From: Muribaculaceae bacterium
Lineage (GTDB): Bacteria; Bacteroidota; Bacteroidia; Bacteroidales; Muribaculaceae
NCBI GenBank assembly: GCA_009775225.1
Contig: VSPE01000003.1
Coordinates: 1 to 64,000, forward strand
Length of the DNA: 64,000 bases
Reading direction: 5' to 3'
The position numbers were made by a program, and so were the translations under genes. The notes under the pieces were generated by a model. The model saw only the letters and a list, made by a program, of their open reading frames with translations. It was not told the DNA's origin and made no database searches. This document shows, in pieces, positions 8,001 through 17,073 of the stretch (position 1 is its first letter; each line of letters starts with the position of its first letter).

Positions 8001-9458
8001 TCAGAGGATTACCTTTGTGGCCTTGCTGCCCTGACGACGGATAAAGATACCGTTGGCCGGGTTGGCAACGCGTACGCCCTGGAGGTTGTAGTATTCTACG
8101 GGGGCGTTAGGGTCGTCGACAACCACACTGTTGACACCTGCGGAGACGAGCTCATAAGCGCCAAGGTCGCGGGTGCCCTCAACAGGGAGGTTGCGGCAGT
8201 CGTATGCGGGGATGAAGTTCACGCCGTCGCTCCATTCCGAAGAGTTGTCGATGCCGGCGTTGACCAGAGGCGAGTTCTCACGCAGAATAGGGAGGAAGGG
8301 CACGAATGCCTCGTCGCGGGTGCCGAGCGTGGTGCTCACACCGAGAGCTGTCATGGAAGCATCCTTGCACAGACCGAGAGTGTTGTTTGCGGCAGCGGCG
8401 TTTGCGTTGAAGTCTGGGTCATCCATGTTCTCGTTCACGGCACGTTCGGCACCGTAGAACATATTGTTGCGGGCAACTATGGCAGTACGTTCAACCTCGG
8501 CAATCGAAAGCTCTGAGAGCACGCAGGCACGGTTGCAGTATGCGAAGTTGTTGAACATATACACAGGCTTGTTCTGGAAGTAGATGCGGAGAGCGCCGTC
8601 GTTGTTGTAGAAAGTATTGTTGGCAAGAACGGTCTCGCAGTCGCCGCCGTCGGTTATATCGATGCAGGCCTGATAGTTGTCTTTCGACGAATTTTCTACG
8701 AAAGTGCTGTTGGTAACAACCATTTTGGCGCAGCCTGCAAAGTTCGCGCCGGGCTGGTTCGAGGGGTCATAGATACCTATGCAGTAGCCTTGGCCGCCCT
8801 GGTCGAGAGAGTTCTTGTAGAATGTGCAGTTGTCCACATAAAGCTCGCCGGTCTGGTCTACGGGGCCGCGCTGCATGATAGCCGCGCCGCGGGCGCCGCC
8901 GCCGATAATGTAGTTATGCTCGAAGTATGAGTTGGTGACGCGTACAATGTGGCCGCGGCTACCGATAGCAGCACCGCATGAGCCGGCCTCGTTGTCGATG
9001 AAGCGGCAACGGTCTACGTTCAGCTCCTCGCCGGCGAAATAGATAGCACCGCCGAGCACATATTCCACCTGACGGCCGTTCACGAAGTTGAGGCCGCGGA
9101 GAGTAACCTTGCTGTTGTCGGCGGCGCGGAATATACGCACAGCCTCGCCGCCCTGATAGCCGGGCTTCTCTGCTCCCTTGAGGGTAGTGTTGTCGCCCTC
9201 GATTGTGCATATCTTGTTATTGCCGAGGTCGAGCTGGCCTGCCATCATGAAGGTGGCGTTCTTCTCAAGGTGAATTACAGTCTCTTCATTGTCTTTCACC
9301 ATCAGCACGGCCATAAGGGGAGTGGCGAAAGGTTTGGCCTCGGTGCCGGGGTTTTCGTCGGAACCGTTGGGCGACACCCAGTATTCAACTGCGGCGAACG
9401 ATGGTGCGGCACCCATAAGGGCTGCCAGCGCGAAAGAGAGTAGCTGTTTTTTGTTCAT
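8001..9458 (-). CDS. Secreted right-handed beta-helix protein with T9SS tail
   Basis: A 485-residue exported protein with a signal peptide (MNKKQLLSFALAALMGAAPSFA). The mature N-terminus (EYWVSPNGSDENPGTEAKPFATPLMAV) is the classic opening of Bacteroidota parallel beta-helix proteins. Recurrent rungs such as NSYFEHN, DNCTFYKNS and TNSTFVENSS follow to about residue 400. The C-terminus (EYYNLQGVRVANPANGIFIRR) is a T9SS sorting signal nearly identical to the tail of the protein at 54600-55877. The fold occurs in pectate lyases and in non-catalytic polysaccharide binders. No lyase active site is evident, so a surface glycan-binding role is as likely as catalysis. Confidence 0.78.
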   Translation of the reverse strand: MNKKQLLSFALAALMGAAPSFAAVEYWVSPNGSDENPGTEAKPFATPLMAVLMVKDNEETVIHLEKNATFMMAGQLDLGNNKICTIEGDNTTLKGAEKPGYQGGEAVRIFRAADNSKVTLRGLNFVNGRQVEYVLGGAIYFAGEELNVDRCRFIDNEAGSCGAAIGSRGHIVRVTNSYFEHNYIIGGGARGAAIMQRGPVDQTGELYVDNCTFYKNSLDQGGQGYCIGIYDPSNQPGANFAGCAKMVVTNSTFVENSSKDNYQACIDITDGGDCETVLANNTFYNNDGALRIYFQNKPVYMFNNFAYCNRACVLSELSIAEVERTAIVARNNMFYGAERAVNENMDDPDFNANAAAANNTLGLCKDASMTALGVSTTLGTRDEAFVPFLPILRENSPLVNAGIDNSSEWSDGVNFIPAYDCRNLPVEGTRDLGAYELVSAGVNSVVVDDPNAPVEYYNLQGVRVANPANGIFIRRQGSKATKVIL

Positions 9459-9497
9459 GGTTATTTCGGTTTATTTATAGGATTATTATATTCTATA

Positions 9498-10730
9498 TTA
9501 TTGGAAAATACGCACATAGTCTATCTCGTAGGTCTGCGGAAGCTTCTCAGGCTCTATACCCTCGCGGCCGCCCCAGCCACCGCCCCAGGCGAGGTTGAGG
9601 ATGAGATAGAAATCGCGGTCGAAAGGCCAGTCAATCCAGGTGGGCGAGTTGCGCACCATAGTGTAGCCGCGTTTGCCGTCGACATACCATGTGAGCTTCT
9701 TCTCAGTCCATTCGAGCGAGTACACATGGAAGTCGTCGTAGGGAGTCGACGGATACTGCACTGTCATCGAGTTATTGTGCTTGTTGCCGTTTCCGCTATT
9801 GTGCTGCCAGGTGTGGGCCGTGAAATGCACCACATTGGGCTGGTAGCCCACGTGCTCCATAATGTCTATTTCGCCCGAGCGGGGCCAGCCGCCGTACTCG
9901 CTGTCGTTGGGCATGAGCCATATAGCTGGCCATGTACCCTTAATTGCGGGAAGCTTGGCGCGCACATCCACGCGGCCGTATGTAAACTTCACCTTGTTCT
10001 GAGTGTGGATGCTTGCCGAGGTGTACTCGCATACGCCGCCCTTCACGGGGTCGGGATAGTTGCGGTCGTTGAGAATTGTGAGATGCAGCTTTCCGTCGTG
10101 TATGTTGCAGTTGTCGAGGCGCGCGGGAGTATAGTACTGAAGCTCGCCGTTGCGCACATAGCCTTCCTCATAGCCCCAGTATTCAGGATTGGGAAGTCCC
10201 TCGCCGTCGAACTCGTCGTGAAAGAGCACACGGGTATATCCGGCCGGAATTTCTATTGACTTGTCGGCCTCGTACACGGTACTCAGCGCTCCGCTGTCGT
10301 CCACGGCCAGCGAGTAGCGGCCCTTGCCGTCGGAGGCGGAAACGAGTCCGCCGGCAGTGTCGGCATGGAGCGACACGGGAGTGTATCCCAGTTCGGTGAC
10401 ATCGGTCATTTGCGAACCGTCGGCACGGAGTATGCTCACCTCAAGCTTGCCGGCGGCGTCCCACATGGTGTCGGAGTACGGGCTGCCATCGGAAGTGCCC
10501 GTGCCTATCATAGCGTACATACGCCCGAGCCGGTCGGTGACGGTGCTGTGCGTCTCGGTGTAGAGAGTGTTGCCCTCGACGTCGACAAGCGAAAGCGTAA
10601 GCACTACATGCTCGCTGCGCGAGGGGGTGCCGAAAGTATCGGTCAGAGTAGCCTCGTAGAGCACAGGCTCGGCCTGTGCCGCACATACGGCGGAGAGGGA
10701 GAGTATTGCGGTTGCTAAGAACTGTTTCAT
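9498..10730 (-). CDS. GH16 beta-glucanase with N-terminal accessory domain
   Basis: A 410-residue exported enzyme. The ATG at 10730 is chosen because it overlaps the preceding stop by one base (TAATG) and opens a signal peptide (MKQFLATAILSLSAVCAAQA); an ATG ten codons upstream lacks these features. Residues ~21-155 form an accessory domain (YEATLTDTFGTPS...HADTAGGL). The GH16 jelly roll follows from about residue 162. The catalytic motif GEIDIMEH gives nucleophile E287, D289 and acid/base E292. GH16 enzymes of this type hydrolyse beta-1,3 or mixed-linkage beta-glucans. It has no T9SS tail and no clear lipobox. The accessory domain resembles the protein at 11187-11663. Confidence 0.9.
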   Translation of the reverse strand: MKQFLATAILSLSAVCAAQAEPVLYEATLTDTFGTPSRSEHVVLTLSLVDVEGNTLYTETHSTVTDRLGRMYAMIGTGTSDGSPYSDTMWDAAGKLEVSILRADGSQMTDVTELGYTPVSLHADTAGGLVSASDGKGRYSLAVDDSGALSTVYEADKSIEIPAGYTRVLFHDEFDGEGLPNPEYWGYEEGYVRNGELQYYTPARLDNCNIHDGKLHLTILNDRNYPDPVKGGVCEYTSASIHTQNKVKFTYGRVDVRAKLPAIKGTWPAIWLMPNDSEYGGWPRSGEIDIMEHVGYQPNVVHFTAHTWQHNSGNGNKHNNSMTVQYPSTPYDDFHVYSLEWTEKKLTWYVDGKRGYTMVRNSPTWIDWPFDRDFYLILNLAWGGGWGGREGIEPEKLPQTYEIDYVRIFQ

Positions 10731-11182
10731 TACTGTCGTTTGAGGAGGTGTTTGGTGCAAGGAGTCTGAGAGTCGGGCATTATGCGCAGCAGATAGTGGC
10801 CTGCCGGATAAGCGTCCATAGCCACACTGTTGCCACCGAGGCGGCCGTCGGCAAGCATTATTCCGCTAATGCCGAAGAGCTGATAGCGGCAACCGTCGGG
10901 CGCGCCTTCCACTACGGCACTCTGACCGTCGGCAGAGAGATATACCTTGATGTCGCCTCCGTTTACAGCCACACTCTCAACACCGCTCGTGTTGGTCGAA
11001 ACGGCAGGAAGCGAGCCGTGCGAGAGTACGGCCTGGTCGGTCGAGACGTAGCCTGCCGTGAGAGTCTCGAGCGCATAGTGCGAGGTGGCGGTGTAGCCTC
11101 CCACGGGCAGGAAGCCCTGCGCGGAAGCTCCTATGGCGGCCAGTGCCGACAGTGCCGGTAAAATGAGTATACGTACTGTCAT
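10730..11182 (-). CDS. Small secreted protein with T9SS-like C-terminus
   Basis: A 150-residue exported protein with signal peptide MTVRILILPALSALAAIGASAQ. A short glycine/threonine-rich mature segment is followed by a T9SS-type C-terminal module (GAPDGCRYQLFGISGIMLADG...YPAGHYLLRI). There is almost no room for a catalytic domain, so it is essentially a sorting tail with a small head. It lies four bases after the 158-residue gene and its stop overlaps the GH16 start (TAATG), so the three are tightly coupled. No function is known. A structural or display role together with the 158-residue neighbour is a guess. Confidence 0.7.
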   Translation of the reverse strand: MTVRILILPALSALAAIGASAQGFLPVGGYTATSHYALETLTAGYVSTDQAVLSHGSLPAVSTNTSGVESVAVNGGDIKVYLSADGQSAVVEGAPDGCRYQLFGISGIMLADGRLGGNSVAMDAYPAGHYLLRIMPDSQTPCTKHLLKRQ

Positions 11183-11186
11183 AGCC

Positions 11187-11663
11187 TTATTTTATTTCGG
11201 TTGTGCTGATTGTGCCGTCGTCGGCGATAAGCACCTTGAACTGCTTGCCCGAGGGCGATGTGAGCACCACCGCCGACGCCGTAGTGGCGTGTATGGCGCG
11301 GGGAACACTCATTATCTGCTGGTTCACGGCATCCTGAAATCCGGCGCCGCAGTCTACCGACGTCTCCATGAAGTACACGGTGTTGCCCCAGTCAAGGCCA
11401 TCAAGGGTGGCTACGGTATTCTGCGAGCCTACAGGCACGTATGCCACGCCGGCGGGAGAGGTCGTCACCTGATGCTCTTCGCCGAACACCACTGCGCCGT
11501 CGGCCGAGCCGGCACGGACCACAACTTTCACTTTCACAGGCAGATTGGCCTTGGGCTGACCTTCGGATGTCTGCACGGTGCGGGCGAAGTTCATCACCGG
11601 GCCTTGGGCCGATGCCGACAGCAGGCCGGCGAGAACTATCACGGAAGCTATTATCTTTTTCAT
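11187..11663 (-). CDS. Small secreted protein related to the GH16 accessory domain
   Basis: A 158-residue exported protein (signal peptide MKKIIASVIVLAGLLSASA). The mature part contains segments such as GDVN-like turns, DWGNTVYFMETSVDCG, MSVPRAIHATTASA and LIADDGTISTTE. The phrase VPRAIHATTA belongs to a recurring Bacteroidota pattern (VPYALYAKTA) that closes a collar-like beta domain in surface proteins. The same order of elements (a G..Y..IG strand, LEVSI, HADTAGG, a DDSGALST ending) occurs in residues 21-155 of the GH16 at 9498-10730. So it looks like a free-standing copy of that accessory domain. The function is unknown; anchoring or oligomer assembly is possible. Confidence 0.68.
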   Translation of the reverse strand: MKKIIASVIVLAGLLSASAQGPVMNFARTVQTSEGQPKANLPVKVKVVVRAGSADGAVVFGEEHQVTTSPAGVAYVPVGSQNTVATLDGLDWGNTVYFMETSVDCGAGFQDAVNQQIMSVPRAIHATTASAVVLTSPSGKQFKVLIADDGTISTTEIK

Positions 11664-11714
11664 CGTATTGATATATTTGTCGGATTTATGGTATTAAAAA
11701 GGATTATATGAAAT

Positions 11715-12551
11715 CTATTGAAACACACGCACATAGTCTATCTCGTACTGCTGCGGCAACGACGCCACATCCACGCCTTCACTGCCGCCCCAGCCTCCGC
11801 CGAAAGCGAAGTTAAGGATGAGATAATAGTCTATGTCGAAAGGCCATGTTGTCCAGTCGCTGTCTTTCTCGCGCTCTATGGAATACTGTTCCTTGCCGTC
11901 GTAGAGCCATGTCAGGCGGTCGGGAGTCCATTTGAGGGCGTATGTGTGGAACTCACCCACAGCCTCTGGCGCCTGCAACTGGAAAGTGCGCTGGGTGCCG
12001 CGCATATGGTTGAAGCGCTCCGTGTGCGACGAGAAGTGTATCTTCTCCGGGTCATAGCCCACATGCTCGAGGATGTCGATTTCGCCCGAACGCGGCCACT
12101 TGCCGTAGCTGCTCTCGTTCGGCATCATCCAGATTGCGGGCCACGTGCCCTTCGATGCCGGCAACTTGGCGCGCACTTCCACATAGCCGTATTTCCAGGC
12201 ATGCTTGCCCTGGGTGGTGATGCTCGACGAGGTTATGGCACGGCGCTCGCCGTCGAACTCGGCGCTGTCGGCGCGCGCCTCTATAATAAGGAAACCGTCG
12301 CGGCACTCGGCATTACGGTCGGTATAATACTGCAACTCACCGTTGCGCACATAGCCGCGCTCGAAGTTCCACTTCTCGGGGTCGGGCGCTCCGTCAGTAC
12401 TGAAATCGTCGGAGAAAACAAGCTTGGAGTATCCGTCGGGAATGGGTATTTCGCCGTCGTCCTGACTTGCGAAAGCCATAACCGAAGCACCGGCAATTCC
12501 TATTGCGGCGACTGCGGCAGCGGTGAAAAACAATTTTGCGGATTTTTTCAT
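11715..12551 (-). CDS. GH16 beta-glucanase (laminarinase/lichenase type)
   Basis: A 278-residue exported enzyme, close to a minimal GH16 catalytic domain after its signal peptide (about 1-29). The active-site motif GEIDILEH gives nucleophile E157, helper D159 and acid/base E162. Conserved flanks include ELQYYT, AKLPASKGTWPAIWMMP and the closing YEIDYVRVFQ. Family chemistry is retaining endo-hydrolysis of beta-1,3- or mixed beta-1,3/1,4-glucans; exact linkage cannot be read from sequence. It is the first gene of the leftward operon downstream of the hybrid regulator and has its own promoter. It lacks a T9SS tail, so it may act in the periplasm or be exported differently from its neighbours. 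Confidence 0.93.
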   Translation of the reverse strand: MKKSAKLFFTAAAVAAIGIAGASVMAFASQDDGEIPIPDGYSKLVFSDDFSTDGAPDPEKWNFERGYVRNGELQYYTDRNAECRDGFLIIEARADSAEFDGERRAITSSSITTQGKHAWKYGYVEVRAKLPASKGTWPAIWMMPNESSYGKWPRSGEIDILEHVGYDPEKIHFSSHTERFNHMRGTQRTFQLQAPEAVGEFHTYALKWTPDRLTWLYDGKEQYSIEREKDSDWTTWPFDIDYYLILNFAFGGGWGGSEGVDVASLPQQYEIDYVRVFQ

Positions 12552-12574
12552 CAGTGGATAGATTTGTTACGCTG

Positions 12575-12582
12575 CAAAATTA
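12575..12582 (-). promoter_or_regulatory. -7 promoter box for the GH16 operon
   Basis: On the minus strand the box reads TAATTTTG, matching TAnnTTTG. It lies 24 bases upstream of the GH16 start at 12551. No good -33 TTTG is visible 19-21 bases further up, which is usual for activator-dependent promoters. Confidence 0.6.
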
Positions 12583-12637
12583 TATATAATGTGCCTGCAG
12601 CCTTTTTGGATATGGGTACGATACTCTTGCGCTTGCG

Positions 12638-12655
12638 CCGCAAATATCATAAATG
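12638..12655 (-). promoter_or_regulatory. Candidate HTCS operator upstream of GH16
   Basis: On the minus strand this reads CATTTATGATATTTGCGG, two ATTT-centred half-sites about 10 bases apart, in the same orientation as transcription and 55 bases upstream of the -7 box. It closely matches the first two half-sites at 16914-16933 ahead of susC. Next to it an inverted repeat (12657-12668 and 12682-12693, 11 of 12 pairs, core CGCAAGG) lies just after the regulator gene. It could be a second operator or a weak terminator, as no T-run follows it. Confidence 0.5.
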
Positions 12656-12719
12656 TCGCAAGGAGTTGCGCAGATGCGGCACAACCCCTTGCGAGAATGT
12701 GTCAGACACTCGTTTCGAC

Positions 12720-15700
12720 TTATTTTTCCGCAGCGATGTCGCCTCCCGGAGCAGCACCCGCATGGAGCGCAGCATAGCGCGTAGGCGACACTCCGAAGTG
12801 CTCGCGGAAGCACGTGGAGAAATGCGAAAGGGTGGTGAAACCCGTGGCGTAAGCAACTTCCGACACCGACACTTCCTTCCCTGAAAGCATCATCGCGGCA
12901 TGGCGCATGCGCTCCTTGCGGATATACTCGCTCGGGTTCATGTTGGCCGCCACCTTGAGCCTCCGCTGAAGGTGCGAGCGGCTCACGCCTATCTTGCGGG
13001 CAATATACTCCACCGAGAGGTCGGGGTTGGCAAGTTCCTCGAGCACCACCTTGCGCACTCGCTCGAGCATACGCTCATCGTTCGACTTTATTTTCACCAC
13101 ATCCTCGTTCACCTCGGCCTCGCCCGAGTATTTTTCCTTGAGTATACGGCGCTGGTGTATGAGCATATTCACGCGGTTGAGCAGATGCCCTATATCGAAA
13201 GGCTTGGCTATATAGGCGTCGGCACCCGCAAGAATACCCTCGTCGCGGTGAGCCTGCGTCACTTTAGCGGTGAGCATCACCACGGGAATTTCGCAGGTGG
13301 CCGTGTTGGCGCGGATTTTGCGGCAAAGCTCGAGGCCGTCCATGCCCTCCATCATCACATCGGTGAGAATGAGGTCAGGGTGGCGGGTCAGCGCCAGCTC
13401 GAGACCCTCGGTACCGTTGCCGGCGGAAAGCACGTTATAATGCTCGGATAGCTGTGCCGAAAGATAATCGAGTATCGACTCGTCATCCTCTATCACAAGC
13501 ACGGTGGCATGGCGACGCATACCCTCGCCGGAAGGCTTACGCTGCGGTGTGGCAGGCACCTCCACGGCATCGTGGCGCACGGCCGGCTCCGCAGGTGCTT
13601 CGACGCTCTCAAGCTCATGCGGCGCGTAGCAGGAGGCGTCGAGAGGCAGCAGCACAAGGAACACCGAACCTTCTGGCCCGCTCTCCTCCACCTTTATGGT
13701 GCCATGATGCAAATCCATCATCTTGCGGGCGAGGTGCAGGCCAATGCCTGTGCCGGGCGACGACGCCCGCGAATGGTCGTTGACCTGATAGAAGCGGTTG
13801 AACACGCTGTCGAGACTGTCGGCGGGGATACCCGGGCCTGTGTCGCTCACCCTTATGGCGAGGAAAGCACCCTCCACGGCCACGCGGAGACCTATGCGGC
13901 CGCCCGACGGCGTAAATTTGAAGGCGTTCGAAAGAACGTTGAACACCACCTTGTCGACCTTGTCGGCATCGAGCGGCACCGTTTCTGGCACATCTGCCGC
14001 AAGCTCTACCGAGAAGTCCACATCCTTACTCCGCGCCATATTGGCGAAAGCGCCGGCAAGCTCTTCCACAAAGGGCCTCACGGCCACGGGCTTCACGGCG
14101 AGCGACATCTTATTGTTGTCGAGGCGCCGCAAATCCATTATCTGGTCTATCAGGCGCAGAATACGTCGGCCGTTCTGCCGCATCACATCGATAGTGTGCA
14201 GCATCTGCTTGTCGCGTGTATTCTCGCGCAGCGACTCCAGCGGAGTCAGTATCATGGTGAGAGGTGTGCGTATCTCATGCGATATGTCGGTGAAAAACTG
14301 TAGCTTCTGCTCGGCAGTCTGCGCATGCAGCAGCTGCCTGCTCCGTTCCTCGCGGCGCCGCATCCGCCAGCGTAAAAACCTGTATATCAGCGCTACGCCC
14401 ACTAAAATTACCACTACATACCCGATTTTGGCGTAGGTCGACAGCCAGAAAGGCGGATTAATTGTGATGCGAAGCTCTTTCTCCACAGGGCGGTAACCGT
14501 CTAACGAAGCCTTTACCCTCATGGTATAGTTGCCCGGAGGGAGGCTCGACCATGTGGCTGTACGCACTCCGGCCGGAAGGCGGAGCCACCCATTGTCATG
14601 GCCGTCGAGCATCACCGAATAGCCAACCCCTTCGGGATTGGAGAACTCTATGGCGCCGAACGATGCCGTGAAGCTGTTGCGCTCGTACGGGAGCGTGATG
14701 CTCTCTTTGCCGCCGAGAGGAACCACGGCAGGCGTGTCGCCTCCACCCGCGCGGTCGATTACAGATAGGCCGTTCAGCACAAGGCGCAGCAGAGCACGAG
14801 GCTGAAGCGGCTGACCCGGCACAAACGACACCATGCCGCCAACGCCTCCGAAATATATGCGTCCGTCGATACCACGGCACACCGAGCCGCGCTTGAACTC
14901 ATTGCAGCTCAGCCTGTCGAGGGGGATATCGTTCTCGAACTCGAGCCGTGTCGTATTCATGCAGGTAATGCCGCCTGCCGTACTCAACCACAAGTCGCCC
15001 TTGCTGTCGGCGGCGATGCCGTACACAAGATTGTCGAGAAGCCCGTCGCTCTCGTTGAAGATACGCGTGCGCCCGTCCTTGATACGGTTGAGTCCCATGC
15101 GCGTAGAGGCCCACACGGCACCCGAGGCATCGAGACAGAGCGAGAACACGCAGTTGTTGCTCAGGCGCATATTCGACGATGTAAAATGCTCGAAACTGCC
15201 CGTGCCAAGGTCGAGACAGCTCATGCCCGCATCGCTGGTGCCTATCCACACCTTATTGTCAGGCCCGAAAAGAATGGCATGTATCGAGTTGCCTATCAGC
15301 TGCGAGGACTCGGGCTGGGCGGGGTCGTGCGTATAGAACCGCGTGGCGCCGCTCACAGGGTTGTATATGCACACGCCGTTACCGTTGGTGCCTATCCACA
15401 GCCGCCCCGAAGAGTCTTCGGCAATGCAGTTCACCTCCTTTACACGGCCGCCGTGCATATCAGGCAGCGGCAGCGCCACAGGCCTGAAAGTACCCGTGGC
15501 GGCATCGTAGCGCGAGAGGCCGTTGAGATAGTTCCCGGCCCATATAGTGCCGCTGCTATCCTGATATATGGAGAGAATGGTGCTCGCGCCCGAGGCCGGA
15601 TACGATATGTGACGGAACGGCTTGCCGGGAGCTTCTGCATGATATATTCCGTCTCCGTCAGTACCTATCCACAGAGCCCCGTCGGCACTCTGAAGTGCGC

Positions 15701-16802
15701 AGAGCACAGGTTCGGTGCCTATGTTGAGCGAGGGATAGAAGGGGTTGTACGAAAAACTAACCATAGAGTCGCGATTGTCGCGAGGCACCATGATAGCGCC
15801 CTTCTGGAACACCGCGAGCCACAGATTGCCCTGACGGTCGGTAAGGATGTCGTGCACCTTGGCCTGCGATAGATTGAACTCCTTCACGGCCACCTCCACA
15901 TCGTGCAGCTCGCCGCTCTGCAAGTCGAGTTTCTTCACGCCGTTGCCGTCGGTACCTATATATAAGGCATCCTCCTCTTTGCTGTTGCGTAGGATATACA
16001 CATTTCCGTCCACGTTCACAACATTGCGGCTCACTCGGTTCGTACGGTAGTCGTAAGCGTCGATGCCGCCGTCCAGCGAGCCGATGAATAGGCGCCCGTC
16101 GTTGGTCTGGTCTATGGTGAAAATCATGTTGCTTGACAGCGAGCCGGGGTCGTCGGGGTCATGCGAGAGCGTGGTCATGGTGTTGGTAGAACTGTTGAAG
16201 ATGCTTATGCCTGCATCCATAGAGCCTATCCATATATTGCCGAAGCAGTCCTCGAACAAGGTCGTGGTTTTGTTCGAGCAGATGCGCGAGTTGGTAGTCA
16301 TATAGCACACCGGCTCCGGCTCGTCGGGTCGCATGCAGATAGCGCCCGAGCGCGAGGTGGTAAACCATATATTGCCCTTGCGGTCTTCGATTATCGAATA
16401 CACATAGCTGAACTCCGGCACATCGGGGTAGCTCAGTCGGGGCGTGACAAACGACTGTGTAGAGCGGTCGAATTTCTGAATACCGTCGCTGGTACCCACC
16501 CACAGATTGTTACGGCTGTCTTCCATTACCGAGAGTACCGTATTGCTCAGCAGCGAGCCCGCTTCGGGCGTACGCGTGTACACCACTGCCTCGGCGCCGT
16601 CGAAGCGCGCAAGGCCATAGTCGGTAGCCAGCCATATATAGCCGAGGTGGTCTTGGCATATTTTATTGATGTGCGAATTGGAGACAGCGTAGAGCCGCCC
16701 GGCGAGGTCATGAAAACCTGTGTTGCCGCGCGCCTCGGGCAAAAAAGTACATAATGCCAGCAGCACGCCAGACACAAGACTCCTTACGGTGTGTTGTTTC
16801 AT
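12720..16802 (-). CDS. Hybrid two-component system sensor-regulator (HTCS)
   Basis: A 1360-residue inner-membrane regulator. In order: signal peptide (1-26); a long periplasmic sensor of repeated two-component propeller blades (about 30-690, with recurrent DxxGxIWxGTxxGL-like motifs); a Y_Y_Y domain (about 700-785); one membrane helix (about 796-816); histidine kinase dimerisation domain with H842 in ISHEIRTP; ATPase domain (NVLSNAFKFTP, DTGPGIP, GTGIGLHLAR); receiver domain with phospho-acceptor D1148; and an AraC-type DNA-binding domain at the C-terminus. Such proteins bind an oligosaccharide in the periplasm and switch on the PUL. It sits between two outward-facing operons and probably controls both. 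The length is typical. Confidence 0.96.
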   Translation of the reverse strand: MKQHTVRSLVSGVLLALCTFLPEARGNTGFHDLAGRLYAVSNSHINKICQDHLGYIWLATDYGLARFDGAEAVVYTRTPEAGSLLSNTVLSVMEDSRNNLWVGTSDGIQKFDRSTQSFVTPRLSYPDVPEFSYVYSIIEDRKGNIWFTTSRSGAICMRPDEPEPVCYMTTNSRICSNKTTTLFEDCFGNIWIGSMDAGISIFNSSTNTMTTLSHDPDDPGSLSSNMIFTIDQTNDGRLFIGSLDGGIDAYDYRTNRVSRNVVNVDGNVYILRNSKEEDALYIGTDGNGVKKLDLQSGELHDVEVAVKEFNLSQAKVHDILTDRQGNLWLAVFQKGAIMVPRDNRDSMVSFSYNPFYPSLNIGTEPVLCALQSADGALWIGTDGDGIYHAEAPGKPFRHISYPASGASTILSIYQDSSGTIWAGNYLNGLSRYDAATGTFRPVALPLPDMHGGRVKEVNCIAEDSSGRLWIGTNGNGVCIYNPVSGATRFYTHDPAQPESSQLIGNSIHAILFGPDNKVWIGTSDAGMSCLDLGTGSFEHFTSSNMRLSNNCVFSLCLDASGAVWASTRMGLNRIKDGRTRIFNESDGLLDNLVYGIAADSKGDLWLSTAGGITCMNTTRLEFENDIPLDRLSCNEFKRGSVCRGIDGRIYFGGVGGMVSFVPGQPLQPRALLRLVLNGLSVIDRAGGGDTPAVVPLGGKESITLPYERNSFTASFGAIEFSNPEGVGYSVMLDGHDNGWLRLPAGVRTATWSSLPPGNYTMRVKASLDGYRPVEKELRITINPPFWLSTYAKIGYVVVILVGVALIYRFLRWRMRRREERSRQLLHAQTAEQKLQFFTDISHEIRTPLTMILTPLESLRENTRDKQMLHTIDVMRQNGRRILRLIDQIMDLRRLDNNKMSLAVKPVAVRPFVEELAGAFANMARSKDVDFSVELAADVPETVPLDADKVDKVVFNVLSNAFKFTPSGGRIGLRVAVEGAFLAIRVSDTGPGIPADSLDSVFNRFYQVNDHSRASSPGTGIGLHLARKMMDLHHGTIKVEESGPEGSVFLVLLPLDASCYAPHELESVEAPAEPAVRHDAVEVPATPQRKPSGEGMRRHATVLVIEDDESILDYLSAQLSEHYNVLSAGNGTEGLELALTRHPDLILTDVMMEGMDGLELCRKIRANTATCEIPVVMLTAKVTQAHRDEGILAGADAYIAKPFDIGHLLNRVNMLIHQRRILKEKYSGEAEVNEDVVKIKSNDERMLERVRKVVLEELANPDLSVEYIARKIGVSRSHLQRRLKVAANMNPSEYIRKERMRHAAMMLSGKEVSVSEVAYATGFTTLSHFSTCFREHFGVSPTRYAALHAGAAPGGDIAAEK

Positions 16803-16851
16803 TTGGGGACAGATGCGTGTGATAAATAAATGTGTATGTTAAAAAACGCGT

Positions 16852-16859
16852 CAAAATTA
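16852..16859 (-). promoter_or_regulatory. -7 promoter box for the HTCS gene
   Basis: The minus strand reads TAATTTTG, matching TAnnTTTG, 50 bases upstream of the HTCS start codon. This gives a leader of roughly 45 bases. It faces away from the susC promoter in the same 271-base divergent region. Confidence 0.6.
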
Positions 16860-16913
16860 GTATACATCCGCGAAACTTACGCCATTCTACATATTGAAAA
16901 ACTTAGTTGTCTA

Positions 16914-16942
16914 CATTTACGCAATATTTGCCGTCATTTACG
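16914..16942 (+). promoter_or_regulatory. Candidate HTCS operator: three phased ATTT half-sites
   Basis: Three direct half-sites occur at 10-11-base steps: CATTTACG (16914-16921), TATTTGCCG (16925-16933) and CATTTACG (16935-16942). The outer two are identical and 21 bases apart, two helical turns. The block ends 66 bases upstream of the susC -7 box, where AraC-type HTCS activators usually bind as direct repeats. The first two half-sites recur upstream of the GH16 operon at 12638-12655 in the same orientation relative to transcription. Confidence 0.55.
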
Positions 16943-17008
16943 AAAGCGACCCGACAATATGCGAAGGATAATGCGCATATCAGGCATACGCAAGGCCGCC
17001 CGCCGATG

Positions 17009-17016
17009 TAATTTTG
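17009..17016 (+). promoter_or_regulatory. -7 promoter box for the susC operon of PUL 1
   Basis: TAATTTTG matches TAnnTTTG and lies 57 bases upstream of the SusC start. No clear -33 element is seen, in keeping with activator-dependent transcription. Confidence 0.6.
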
Positions 17017-17073
17017 CATCAGAGTCCTTCTCTGCAATCGTACCGCGAAAAATACTAAAACCAACATATCGCT

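Noticed and set aside
12657..12693. Terminator for the HTCS gene
   Set aside because: The inverted repeat is convincing, but no T-run follows on the minus strand, so it is recorded only as a possible operator or structural element.
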